Source of the DNA: Lutraria lutraria
Taxonomy: Eukaryota > Mollusca > Bivalvia > Venerida > Mactridae
Reading direction: 5' to 3'
Length of the DNA: 64,000 nucleotides
Assembly (NCBI GenBank): GCA_964023205.1
Contig: OZ026839.1
Span: forward strand, 18,816,386-18,880,385
The notes under the pieces were generated by a model. That model saw only the letters and a program-made list of their open reading frames with translations. It had not been told where the DNA came from and searched no databases. Position 1 is the stretch's first letter. Each line of letters starts with the position of its first letter. Of the stretch, positions 31,600-41,793 are shown one piece after another. Both the position numbers and the translations under genes were made by a program.

Positions 31600-34130
31600 T
31601 TTGGATGTTATATTATCAGTATACAAGTGTTTCAAACATAAACAACTGTTTGTGGCGATTTCACATGTTTATTGCAATTTCCGTTTTGAAAACGGGCATT
31701 TTTTATTGCAAACTGCGTTGGATGTCAAACTTGGTAGAATTACGCATTATATGAGATATATGTGTTGCACATATATTTTTAGTATTAATACATTAATATA
31801 CAATTGATTCGGGTATAAATAAACAGTTTTAAGCGATTTTCATTTTTTATTGCAATTTGCGTTGAGAATCAAACTTGGTAGAATTACACATTATACGAGA
31901 TATATGTGTCGCACATATAATTTTAGTACAACATCATTAATGTATAATCGATTTAAGTGAAAATAAATCGGTTTGAGCAATTTTAAATTTTTATTGCAAT
32001 TTGCGTTTCGAAAATGGGCAATTTTTATTGCAAACTGCGTTGTGTATAAAACTTGCTGGAATTACTCATTATATGAGATATATCTGTCGCACATATATTT
32101 TTAGTATTAATACATCATTATACAATCGATTCAATTGTAAATGAATAAATTTGACCTATTTAATTTTTTTATTGCAATTTGCGTTAAGAATCAAACTAGG
32201 TAGAATTACACATTATACGAGATATATGTGTCGCACATATATTTTTAGTATAACAACATCAATGTACAATCGTTTTGGTGTAAATAAATCGTTTTGAGCA
32301 AATTGAAATTTTTATTGCAATTTGCGTTTCGAAAATAGGCAATTTTTATTGCAAACTGCGTTGGGTATGAAACTTGCTGGAATTACGCATTATATGAGAT
32401 GTATGTGTCGCACATATATTTCTATAATAACAACATCAATGTACAATCGTTTTGGTGAAAATAAATCGTTTTCAGCAAATTAAATTTTTTATTGCAATTT
32501 GCGTTTCGAAAATGGGCAATTTTTATTGCAAACTGCGTTGGATGTCAAACTTGGTAGAATTACGCATTATATGAGATATATGTGTCGCACATATATTTTT
32601 ATGATAACAACATTAATGTACAATCGTTTTGGGGAAAATAAATCGTTTTGAACAAATTGAAATTTTTATCGCAATTTGCGTTTCGAAAATGGGCAATTTT
32701 TATTGCAAACTGCATTGAGTATGAAACTTACTGGAATTACTCATTATATGAGATATATGTGTTGCACATATATTTTTAGTATTAATACATTAATATACAA
32801 TTGATTCGGGTATAAATAAACAGTTTTAAGCGATTTTCATTTTTTATTGCAATTTGCGTTGAGAATCAAACTTGGTAGAATTACACATTATACGAGATAT
32901 ATGTGTCGCACATATATTTTTAGTATAACATCATTAATGTATAATCGATTTTAGTGAAAATAAATCGTTTTGAGCAATTTTAAATTTTTATTGCAATTTG
33001 CGTTTCGAAAATGGGCAATTTTTATTGCAAACTGCGTTGAGTATGAAACTTACTGGAATTACTCATTATATGAGATATATGTGTTGCACATATATTTTTA
33101 GTATCAATACATTAATATACAATTGATTCGGGTATAAATAAACAGTTTTAAGCGATTTTCATTTTTTATTGCAATTTGCGTTGAGAATCAAACTTGGTAG
33201 AATTACACATTATACGAGATATATGTGTCGCACATATATTTTTAGTATAACATCATTAATGTATAATCGATTTTAGTGAAAATAAATCGGTTTGAACAAT
33301 TTTAAATTTTTATTGCAATTTGCGTTTCGAAAAGTGGCAATTTTTATTGCAAACTGCGTTGAGTATGAAACTTACTGGAATTACTCATTATATGAGATAT
33401 ATGTGTTGCACATATATTTTTAGTATTAATACATTAATATACAATTGATTCGGGTATAAATAAACAGTTTTAAGCGATTTTCATTTTTTATTGCAATTTG
33501 CGTTAAGAATCAATGTTGGTAGAATTACACATTATACGAGATATATGTGTCGCACATATAATTTTAGTATAACATCATTAATGTATAATCGATTTTAGTG
33601 AAAATAAATGGTTTTGAGCAATTTTAAATTTTTATTGCAATTTGCGTTTCGAAAATAGGCAATTTTAATTGCAAACTGCGTTGTGTATAAAACTTGCTGG
33701 AATTACTCATTATATGAGATATATGTGTCGCACATATATTTTTAGTATTAATACATCATTATACAATCGATTCAATTGTAAATGAATAATTTGACCTATT
33801 TTATTTTTTTATTGCAATTTGCTTTAAGAATCAAACTAGGTAGAATTACACATTATACGAGATATATGTGTCGCACATATATTTTTAGTATAACAACATC
33901 AATGTACAATCGTTTTGGTGTAAATAAATCGTTTTGAGCAAATTGAAATTTTTATTGCAATTTGTGTTTCGAAAATAGGCAATTTTTATTGCAAACTGCG
34001 TTGGGTATGAAACTTGCTGGAATTACGCATTATATGAGATATATGTGTTGCACATATTTTTTTAGTATTAATACATTAGTATACAATCGATTCGAGTATA
34101 AATAATCAGTTTAAGGCTATTTTGTTGAAC
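31600..34130 (+). repeat. Satellite array with alternating 144/178-bp units
   Basis: The dyad TGTGTYGCACATAT starts at 31761, 31905, 32083, 32227, 32404, 32581, 32759, 32902, 33080, 33224, 33402, 33546, 33724, 33867 and 34044. Spacings are 144, 178, 144, 177, 177, 178, 143, 178, 144, 178, 144, 178, 143 and 177. Units with 'TTGCAATTTGCGTTGAGAATC' context alternate with units containing both CGAAAATGGGCAATTTTTAT and GCAAACTGCGTTG. The result is a two-monomer higher-order repeat of ~322 bp, broken once (three long intervals in a row, 32227-32759). The flanking ATATATGTG-tcg-CACATATAT dyad is conserved in nearly every unit. Confidence 0.95.
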
Positions 34131-34371
34131 GGGGTCGAAATTTGTGACAATTTTTTTCATTTACGGTAACTATGGGTTACAATTTTACCATCACAGTCCA
34201 TTATTTCTGCCTGTGCATTAACGTATACCCGTCGTATATTGATTTTTTTATTGACACAAAGTCATGCAACTAGTAACTGTATTTTTACTTCAGTATTTTC
34301 CGTCGTCCGTGCGTGCGTCAGTCCGTACAAACAAACTGGATTTGGGTGACTGTAGGGTTAGGGTTAGGACT
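34131..34371. other. Unique stretch ending the satellite element
   Basis: No gene. Contains GTAGGGTTAGGGTTAGGAC (34352-34370), two telomere-like hexamers, too few to be a telomeric tract. Confidence 0.5.
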
Positions 34372-34512
34372 CTTTGTTCAACCGGAGTCATCATGGCCCT
34401 GGGGTAAAAATTGGCTCCGCCCCAGTGTCACTTGATTTTACATAGGCTCATATAGGGGAAAAAAGTGTTTTTTTCTGATGAACGATATAGGGCCATCGTG
34501 GCCCTCTTTAGT
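34372..34512 (-). repeat. Inverted end of an AGCTCAC-type element, right
   Basis: Reads, in reverse complement, TAAAGAGGGCCACGATGGCC, CTATATCGTTCATCAG, GAGCCTATGTAAAATCAAG and TACCCCAGGGCCATGATG. This is the inverted partner of 24923-25060 with moderate divergence. Confidence 0.75.
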
Positions 34513-34519
34513 CATCGTC

Positions 34520-34850
34520 TCATGTGATATCTGTATCAAATATATTGCTCCTCATTAATATATTTTTTGTTCACAATTTTTATATTTCAAAATACATGCT
34601 AGTAATAATATTGCATCTTAACATGAAGGCGCTATTTTATATCTGTTATTTTTCTATGATACTATTTATTATTGTCAAATGGTTGTTTCTATGTCTGTTG
34701 GCAATATATAATGTATATCTAAGAACCACAATGGAAATCAGGGTATTGATATACCCTTTTGTGTTATCCTTACTACATAATGTTGATTGGCATGGCCTTT
34801 CATAGTGAAATAAATCTTTCTATCCCTATAATTATATATAAACTATCTAG
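34520..34850 (+). pseudogene. LINE 3' tail
   Basis: GAACCACAATGGAAATCAGG, then the hairpin GGGTATTGATATACCC, then TTTTGTGTTATCCTTAC (34723-34774). The same succession is found on the minus strand at 36455-36512, after the end of the LINE protein at 36660. An AT-rich 93-codon frame here is therefore more likely 3' untranslated LINE sequence than a gene. Confidence 0.55.
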
Positions 34851-35000
34851 AAGTCACCGTTTTAATTTGGATCTTCATGAAACTTTGTCAGAATGTTTGT
34901 CTTAATGGTCCTTAGATAAGTTCGAACATGGGTCGTCTAGGGTCAGAAACTAGGTCACCGGGCCAAGTCACTGGAAATCCTTGAAAACAACAGGCCTTAT
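34850..35000 (+). repeat. Fragment of AGCTCAC-type internal modules
   Basis: CTAGAAGTCACCGTTTTAAT, TTCATGAAACTTTGTCAGAA, GAACATGGGTCGTCTAGGGT and ACTAGGTCACCGGGCC match the modules at 15330-15540. Confidence 0.75.
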
Positions 35001-36429
35001 GACACAGGCTCAAAACAATGTTTTCAACATAGAGCAATGATTTGTATCAATTTGCTTGTTTTGGTCTAGAGAATTAGACAAAAAAATATTTCTATAAAAT
35101 TCGTTGTTATACGAGAATAAAGATGGCCCCACATGAACATCATGTCTAGAGTACCTACCACTGTCTCTCATTTCAAGATCAGTGACAGTGGACTATGCTT
35201 TTGACCTAAACCTGGTGGAATACAGTAGGAGTTTACAGCACTAACAGATGTAAATTTTTCTTTCAAATATATTGGTGAAAGTCCAGAATGTATCATGTAA
35301 ACATGACAAAGAATATTTGATTGACCCTATCTTCAACAGGAAGCCATTTTTGGCTTTTGAAATGTTCTTTACAAATATGTAAATGGATGGAAATTTAACA
35401 CTTATTTTGAGCGACCTGTAATTTGTGTTTGAGATCTTGAGTTAACTATAGTACCAGGCAGAGGAAGCATATTCAAAATGACATAGAATCAGTGAACTAA
35501 GCAGAAGCCTTTTAGTGTGACATGTTAAACACTTTTACGGTACAGAAATATAAATTACATTTTGTAACGAAATTACATCACACTCCGAGTTAACACAAAA
35601 ATACCCTTCACACACTGAACCGACATAATAATTGCGATCAATTTCACAGTAACTGTTATTGATAGCTTATTTCTTCGCAAATATAATTTTGTGTACCCCC
35701 ATTCTGTTCTCTGCACTTCGACGGGAAAATCCCACATTCTATTTTTGGAACTTGTTCCTATGTAATCGGAGAGCAACCTATCATCGTTGGACTTTATAAC
35801 AGCTTGGTTAAAAGAAAGCCGCATAAAGGAAATAGTACGCAACTAAATGGTGTGATTATATTGATGTATCTGGATCTAAATATCAAATCATATTATTGTA
35901 ACTACATGGAAAGAGTCATATGCATCTAAATAAGTATTTGTCGGTAAATACATGAGATATTCAAATGCGTAGAATTAAAACCGCGTATCCGCTGTTAGCC
36001 AATAAAATATTGCGCCTAAGTGGCTATTTTGCATATCCTGTTTCCGTAAAAGTAGTTCTACTTTCGGTTTTCGTTCGATGGTTCAGTAATATCTCTACAG
36101 ACGTTTGCATGCATTTGCAACAATCTACCACCGATGTATGTGTTTTAATTGTGGCTTTTCCTTATTATCATTGTATACAAGTCCATAAACTGAAAATATC
36201 ATATAAAACATATTTTTATTAATCGAACTGGCTCATCCTAAACTCAGGCTACCGGCATGTGATAACAGCAAAATAAATTTTCAAAAAAAAAGAAAAAAAA
36301 ATTTCACCGTAATTATATATATTATAGAGTAAAGGTATAGAACTCTTGGGCTCAGAAATCACACCGGTCATGTTCATCAAGGTCCTGTTGTAACAATTAT
36401 TAAAGGTAAATAATATCAGTAAAAAGTTG
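35001..36429. other. No gene recognised
   Basis: AT-rich. An 89-codon minus frame (35573-35842) and an 85-codon plus frame (35965-36222) have no recognisable similarity and no splice context, so I do not call them genes. Confidence 0.5.
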
Positions 36430-37390
36430 AAACCATGTCACAAACGTTAAAATACAAGGATAACACAAAAAAGGAAGTAAATCCTTATTTCCATTGTGGT
36501 CCTTTATAAAATTAATGTAAATAACCAAGGAAACAACAACAAATTATATTAATATGAAAAAAGAGAAAAGAAAATGGAATACAAATTTATCTTAGAGATC
36601 ATTATTATCACAGAATAAAATTAATATCACATAATTTACATCGTTATCTAAGAATTATTGATATTTAAAATGTTTATAAAAACAACATCAAACACTAGCA
36701 AGCAGATGGGCTTTGAAGGGAGGCTCTTATCTTCTCTTATATACTGTGGCATTTCATTCCAGAGGGAGCAACCTTGAAAAGCACATGATCGTTTACCAAA
36801 ACCCGTAACCTTGGGTAGACAGAATCTTCCAGTGTCTGTAAATCAATCACTGGAAGCATCAACTGACACTCAGTTATGAACTGAACTAAGTGGAATGAAA
36901 TGTTCATTTAGGTAACCTGGTGCTCTACCACTGTAGATTTTGAACACATGACACAACATGATTTGATCAACCTACTCTAATCGCTACTCCTCCACCCCGC
37001 ATACCTCCACATCTATGTACCTGCTTAAGTCTATACCCAATGGCTGCATGTTTTATCAAAAGAACTTCCTAGCCACGTTTCGGTGTTGGCCACAATGTCA
37101 AAATCATTTGAGAGAATGTAGTCCGATATGGATAAAGGTTTTGTTTTTGACAGATCTTGGATTCAAGGAACACAGTTTTAGGTTTCTCTGTGATTTTACT
37201 AATGCATCATTGTCACATTTTATCTTTATCAAGACATTATGTATATTAATTGAACTGTTTCGGGTTGGAGCTCGTTTTTGCATTGAGACAGTTGGTATAA
37301 CCACACATCAGCCTACACCTGGCGCATGTATTGTTATATCAACGAATACTTGCCACCTCCTAGGATCGCCATCCGCCAGTTGAAATTTTT
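36430..37390 (-). pseudogene. CR1-like LINE with most of its body deleted
   Basis: Minus strand. The start of an endonuclease, with the block LKLCSLNPRSVKNKT (about 37185-37141), ends at 36979 and is joined directly to the protein C-terminus: VFKIYSGRAPGYLNEHF (~36940), KVTGFGKRSCAFQGCSLWNE (~36815), MPQYIRE (~36755). A 3' tail follows with ACCACAATGGAAATAAGG and a small hairpin (36455-36512). Nearly all of the endonuclease and the entire RT are missing. The joint coincides with the left edge of the 11.29-kb tandem array. Dead. Confidence 0.75.
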
Positions 37391-37890
37391 TTTCTCATTT
37401 CTTTGCTGAAATTGTGTTGCTTTTTCTTCCCATATCTAGTTCATTGTAAAAATACTTCGGTATTTGTAACCAGATTTGTGTACGATGTTACAATACTCAG
37501 TTTATCAGCATTCTACGGACAATAGCGTACATGGGAATCATTTATATACTTCCTGCATGATATAAGATTCGTGGTTCGATCTGTGAGTCATTGTCTCCGA
37601 CTCATAGACCGGATGAAATCGTCATATTGTCAGCCGATCAACTGACCGTTAGTTAAAAGCTAAAATATTTTGACTGAATGTTATAATATTAATGTTCCGC
37701 TATTAAGACCACCTTTCGAACCGTCAGGAAGCGGTCTTAATTTGAAGACGGTCTTTGTAGCGAAACTCAGATGTTGATGATCAAACAGTAGTTATGTATA
37801 GTTCTGTCACCGGGTTAGCTCAGGGTAGCTGTTTTTGATGTAGTTGTATAGTTTTGAATCTCTGTTATACACCGTTGACAAATACTGAAA
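37391..37890. other. No gene recognised (unit 1)
   Basis: Contains a short inverted pair, TTAAGACCACC.../...GCGGTCTTAATTTGAAGACGGTC (about 37701-37755). Otherwise featureless. Confidence 0.5.
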
Positions 37891-37897
37891 ATATAAT

Positions 37898-38272
37898 ATG
37901 AAAGACAGATATATATATATTTATTGAAGAGGCATAATTAGCGTCTTTACTGTCCGAAGGACCAGGTAACAAAAGTACCCGCACGAGTATTTGAGTGGGA
38001 AATAACACGTAAAACAAGATAATATAATCACATGAAAATATACAGAAAGAAAATGACGAAGGTTTACACAATGAATGTTGCACAATGATTATAAATTCAA
38101 TTTTACATGTATATAAGCTAATGAATATATATACTAGTATATAACGACAACTAACCTGAAAAAATAACATCAAAGACAGATATATATATTTATTGAAGAG
38201 GCATAATTAACGTCTTTACACGTTAACGTCTTAACAAAGTGCTCGTACGAGTAGTGAGCGAAAAATAGCACG
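37898..38272 (+). repeat. Diverged tandem pair of ~105-bp segments
   Basis: AAAGACAGATATATATATAT... GAAGAGGCATAATTAGCGTC (37898-38012) recurs, diverged, at 38170-38272 (spacing ~272 bp). The pair is preserved in unit 2 (about 49182 and 49453) and unit 3 (about 60473 and 60744). Confidence 0.75.
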
Positions 38273-39283
38273 TGTTTGTAGGCTAGATGTCATCAATTTA
38301 TTATAGGGTGGTATAAGACATATAAAAAAAGTTATGATATCTATACAGATCTATTTAACGTAACGGGATTGGCTAACATCACTAAAAAACGTAAAATAAT
38401 ATTTTAAGTTATTTAAATATCATACTTTAATACCAAGCAAGGATTCTGGGTACGAATTTTTTTAAAGTCAAGTGTCTAACGAACGGAGGACATTATCAAA
38501 AATTTGAAGCAAGGTTCCCTGCATTATACATTTATAATCATTTTAAGGCTATTTGTTGTAATATATTCCTATATACGGAGTAGTTATCGTTGTTCAAAAT
38601 TTTGTAAATTACGTGCGATATTGGTTTATAGAAGACCAATCAAATGTGACATTTGTTTCAAATCACTTGCAATGGACTTTATACAGTGGGTTTATTTCAA
38701 TGTATGAATATGGTTTAGTTATAAATAGTCTATAAATTGGTGAAACTTGATATCACCAGACATCCAGTTCCGTTACCTTAAACTGTTTACATTAAAAGTG
38801 CAATTTTACATAAGTTAGTTGTTTACATATATTTATATTTTTAATAATTATTCATGTTTTGTCTATTTATTTACCTATTTGTAATGTAATGTTTATTTGT
38901 TTGTTATTTCTGAGTACATTTGATACCTATGTCATTCTCCCCCTGGTCTTTGTCACACTCCTCTAGTTCAACCTGCCAATATTAGACATGTACACACTAC
39001 TATGATATTCAATAGTTTTCATTACTAATGATATTGTAGTGACTTAAATGTTTCTTTCTTGTTGTTGTTATCATTAAAGGTGCGTTGTTTTTCCTGAGTC
39101 TGTTTAGCCGAGTAAAAGTCATGTATGATCGAGTCTCCACTCTTCACATTGTCAAACATGTTTTCCATCTTGTTAACAACTTGGTTTAATTGTTAACAAA
39201 ACCTTCCTTGCTTTCCCAATTATTGAATTTCCAACAGCTTGAGTGAAATGATGACTCATGTTATAAACCCTCCTACCATTAAA
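38273..39283. other. No gene recognised (unit 1)
   Basis: AT-rich, with a 67-codon plus frame at 38504-38707 retained in all three units. The units are so similar that this conservation means nothing. Confidence 0.5.
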
Positions 39284-39778
39284 CTAATAATTTCCAACCA
39301 TCCATTCAGAAAGTTTTGGTCTGGTCAAAAGTTTACTATAATCTCCACTGTATTGTCTTATCAGATTCATATGTGTTACTACTATCTCCAACTCTATCTC
39401 CTCTATTGCCTCTATATAACTCTCTGTCTCCTCTATATCATTCTTTATCTTCTCTATATAGTTCTCTATCTCCTCTATATAGTTCTCTATCTCCTCTAGA
39501 TTATCCTCTATCACCTCAAGAGTGTTCTCTATCTTCACTATAAAGTTCTCTATCTCCTCCAGATTGCTCTCTATCTCCTCTATAATGTCCTTCAGTTCCT
39601 CTATATCATTCTTTATCTTCTCTATATAGTTCTCTATCTCCTCTATATAGTTCTCTATCTCCTCTTTATAGTTCTCTATCTCCTCTAGAGTGTTCTCTAT
39701 CTCCTCTAGAGTGTTCTCTATATCCTCTAAGTTGTTCTCTATTTCCTCTATTCGGTTCTCTAAAAGAATCAGCTCTTC
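39284..39778 (-). pseudogene. 21-bp minisatellite reading as a heptad coiled coil
   Basis: Minus frame open for 164 codons from 39778 to the stop at 39284 without an initiating Met before 39538. It is made of seven-residue repeats of the type IENYIEE / IENTLEE / IKNDIEE, about 19 repeats, followed by a nonrepetitive tail ending SEWMVGNY. The 21-bp DNA period (TTCTCTATCTCCTCTATATAG on the plus strand) equals exactly one heptad, with Ile/Leu at alternate 4- and 3-residue spacing as in a parallel coiled coil. Upstream on the same strand, fragments in shifted frames (EIGDIEEEMEFKEEN, RNTRLEIEEGIRELTKG, MAESLSEREIRNRN at 40252) look like the rest of a Glu-rich protein with several stops. Probably a decayed coiled-coil gene; a minisatellite open by chance is the alternative. 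Confidence 0.4.
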
Positions 39779-39961
39779 TTATATATATCTCATCATTCAA
39801 CCTAATATCAAACATTTTCTCATATTTCACTTATTTCATATTTTCCTCCTTAAATTCCATCTCTTCCTCTATATCGCCAATCTCTTTTTTCTTTCACTAT
39901 GTTAAATTTCAAAACATGATCATTATTCATAGATTCCTTTCTCTGACTTCCTAATTCCTTG

Positions 39962-40252
39962 CTATCCTTTTGTAAGTTCTCTTATTCCTTCCTCAATTTC
40001 TAATCTCGTATTCCTTTCACTTTCTAATGACTTCAAAACATCACTTTTCGTAGACATCATAGACTCATTTTTCGGAGTACTGTGACTTACACATCCTACT
40101 TTCTTATTTTTCCTCTTTATGCCTGGCAAGTTCTTTTTCCTACTCAACAATTCTAGCTTCTTATTCATTTAGCCTAATCATATCCTGTTATCCAGTCTAA
40201 TCTGATTCCTGTTTCTATTCCTTATTTCTCTCTCAGATAAACTCTCTGCCAT
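39962..40252 (-). pseudogene. Fragments upstream of the coiled-coil frame
   Basis: From an ATG at 40252 (minus): MAESLSEREIRNRNRNQIRL, a stop, then in the same frame MNKKLELLSRKKNLPG (40168 on) to SLESERNTRLEIEEGIRELT (stop at 39962). The frame is the same as that of 39284-39778, consistent with one decayed reading. Lys/Glu-rich, no family recognised. Confidence 0.3.
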
Positions 40253-40454
40253 GAAGATTATTCACTAATATTCACTTAATATGGTCTCAGCAGAACAATA
40301 CACCACAAACCAAATTCACACAATCAAAATCACCAACACAGTGATTCACTTCAATATACTAAATATTAACCAACAAAATCACCAGTACCAACAACAAATC
40401 AAAACCAATTACCATACCACCAAGTAATCACAAATAATCATTTAATTCAACTTC

Positions 40455-40640
40455 ACCATATAATATACACGCGCACAAATTCAACAACCAATCACAAACA
40501 CTACCATATAATATTCACACAACAAATTCAACAACCAACCATATAATATTCACACAACCAATTCAACAACCAATTACCAACACCACCATATAATATTCAC
40601 ACAACAAATTCAACAACCAATCATCAACACCACCAAATAA
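40455..40640 (+). repeat. 47-bp minisatellite (ACCATATAATATTCACACAA)
   Basis: Repeat starts at 40455, 40503, 40538, 40585 and 40632, i.e. spacings 48, 35, 47 and 47. Unit: ACCATATAATATTCACACAA, CAAATTCAACAACCAATCAC, CAACACC. Unit 3 of the large array lacks one copy (about 63037-63180). Confidence 0.9.
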
Positions 40641-41231
40641 ACACTGGTCAACCAGTTATACAAAATATATTCAAAACAAAATTCACTGAAAAAAAATCAA
40701 CAATATACATGTAACAGCTTCATAAGTCAATACTGTATACTGTTACAGTATAAACTGACAAGAAAATATAATATTTATTCTTCTAGCTCATACATATATT
40801 CAAACAATTCACATTTATGTTTAACTGTTTGACCAAGCCACTTGACACATATTTTGTTTCTTGATTGTATTTTGAATGTGTTTCCTTTTTATTGTTTTTG
40901 TAAAAAAATGCATTACAGAAAGTTTTTTTTTTCTGTGAATTTTGTTTTGTGAGTTCTAGTAGTAAAACGACTGGTTAATGCACGTTTGTCCAATGGGTGA
41001 TTTCATGCCATGACTCAGTTGTAACAAACAAACCCCATCGTTATAGTTTAAATTCATTAAACTGAAAAATAATATACAGAAACGTAAAGCTGAAATTGTT
41101 TAAATATAATTATGAATATTAATACTTATGTGTTACTTAGTCACTGATAACACGAATGTATTTATGCAAATGCATACGCATAATGATATAGTTCAATGAA
41201 TTTCTACACTCTAAACATTCAGTGCAATATA
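40641..41231. other. No gene recognised (unit 1)
   Basis: AT-rich. Contains the small palindrome ATACTGTATACTGTTACAGTAT (about 40730-40751). Confidence 0.5.
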
Positions 41232-41793
41232 ACAAGAGGGTCAAGATGGCCCTAGATCGCTCACCTGAGAATAAAGACACTATAATTATTGACCATGTAA
41301 TATAGTTTTCATCTCGTATAACCCGTTTTTACATAGATTTTGATCAAAACCAACTCTAATTTTCATGAATAGTGGATGCAGGGAAATGTACATTCTGTGT
41401 ACATACGATTATATGTTCAGGATTGGTGAAGAATTGAAGGCGCTAGAGTGTAAACAAGCTGAAATGTAGCAAATTTTCTATACCAAGGGCCCATAACTCT
41501 TGAAGTTGTGGTCCGATTTCACCCATAACTACACTTGTCCAAGACCTTAAGGTCATACACATTTACTGAAAATATGATAAGGATTGGTGAATAAATGAAG
41601 GCGCTAGAGTGTAAACAAACTAAATATAGCCAATTTTCAAAGTCAAGGGCACATAACTCTTGAAGTCCTTGTCCGATTTTGTCCATACTCAAACTTAGCC
41701 GAGACATTGTGGCCATATACATTGTGCACAAGTTTGATTACGATTGATCTGTGGTTGCTAGAGTGTGAACAAACTAATTGTGGCCGGACGACG
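41232..41793 (+). mobile_element. AGCTCAC-type element, 3' end missing
   Basis: Starts ACAAGAGGGTCAAGATGGCC and CTAGATCGCTCACCTGAGAA. It continues with ~115-bp modules (AAGGGCCCATAACTCTTGAA, AGGATTGGTGAATAAATGAA, GGCGCTAGAGTGTAAACAA) and breaks off at GGCCGGACGACGTGAGC. The complete relative at 44165-44700 would continue into the terminal hairpin. Copies at 52522-53083 and 63777 to the window end. Confidence 0.8.

Noticed and set aside
34352..34370. Telomere-like TTAGGG repeats
   Set aside because: Only about two hexamers; chance or very small remnant.
34524..34805. 93-codon hydrophobic frame
   Set aside because: Overlaps a LINE 3' tail and owes its hydrophobicity to T-rich sequence.
37801..37840. 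Possible tRNA from the phrase GGGTTAGCTCAGGGTAGCTG
   Set aside because: Resembles a D-arm only; no T-arm or acceptor stem could be found.
39239..39543. Plus-strand Leu/Ser/Tyr-rich frames over the 21-bp minisatellite
   Set aside because: Shadows of the pyrimidine-rich repeat; the heptad reading is on the other strand.
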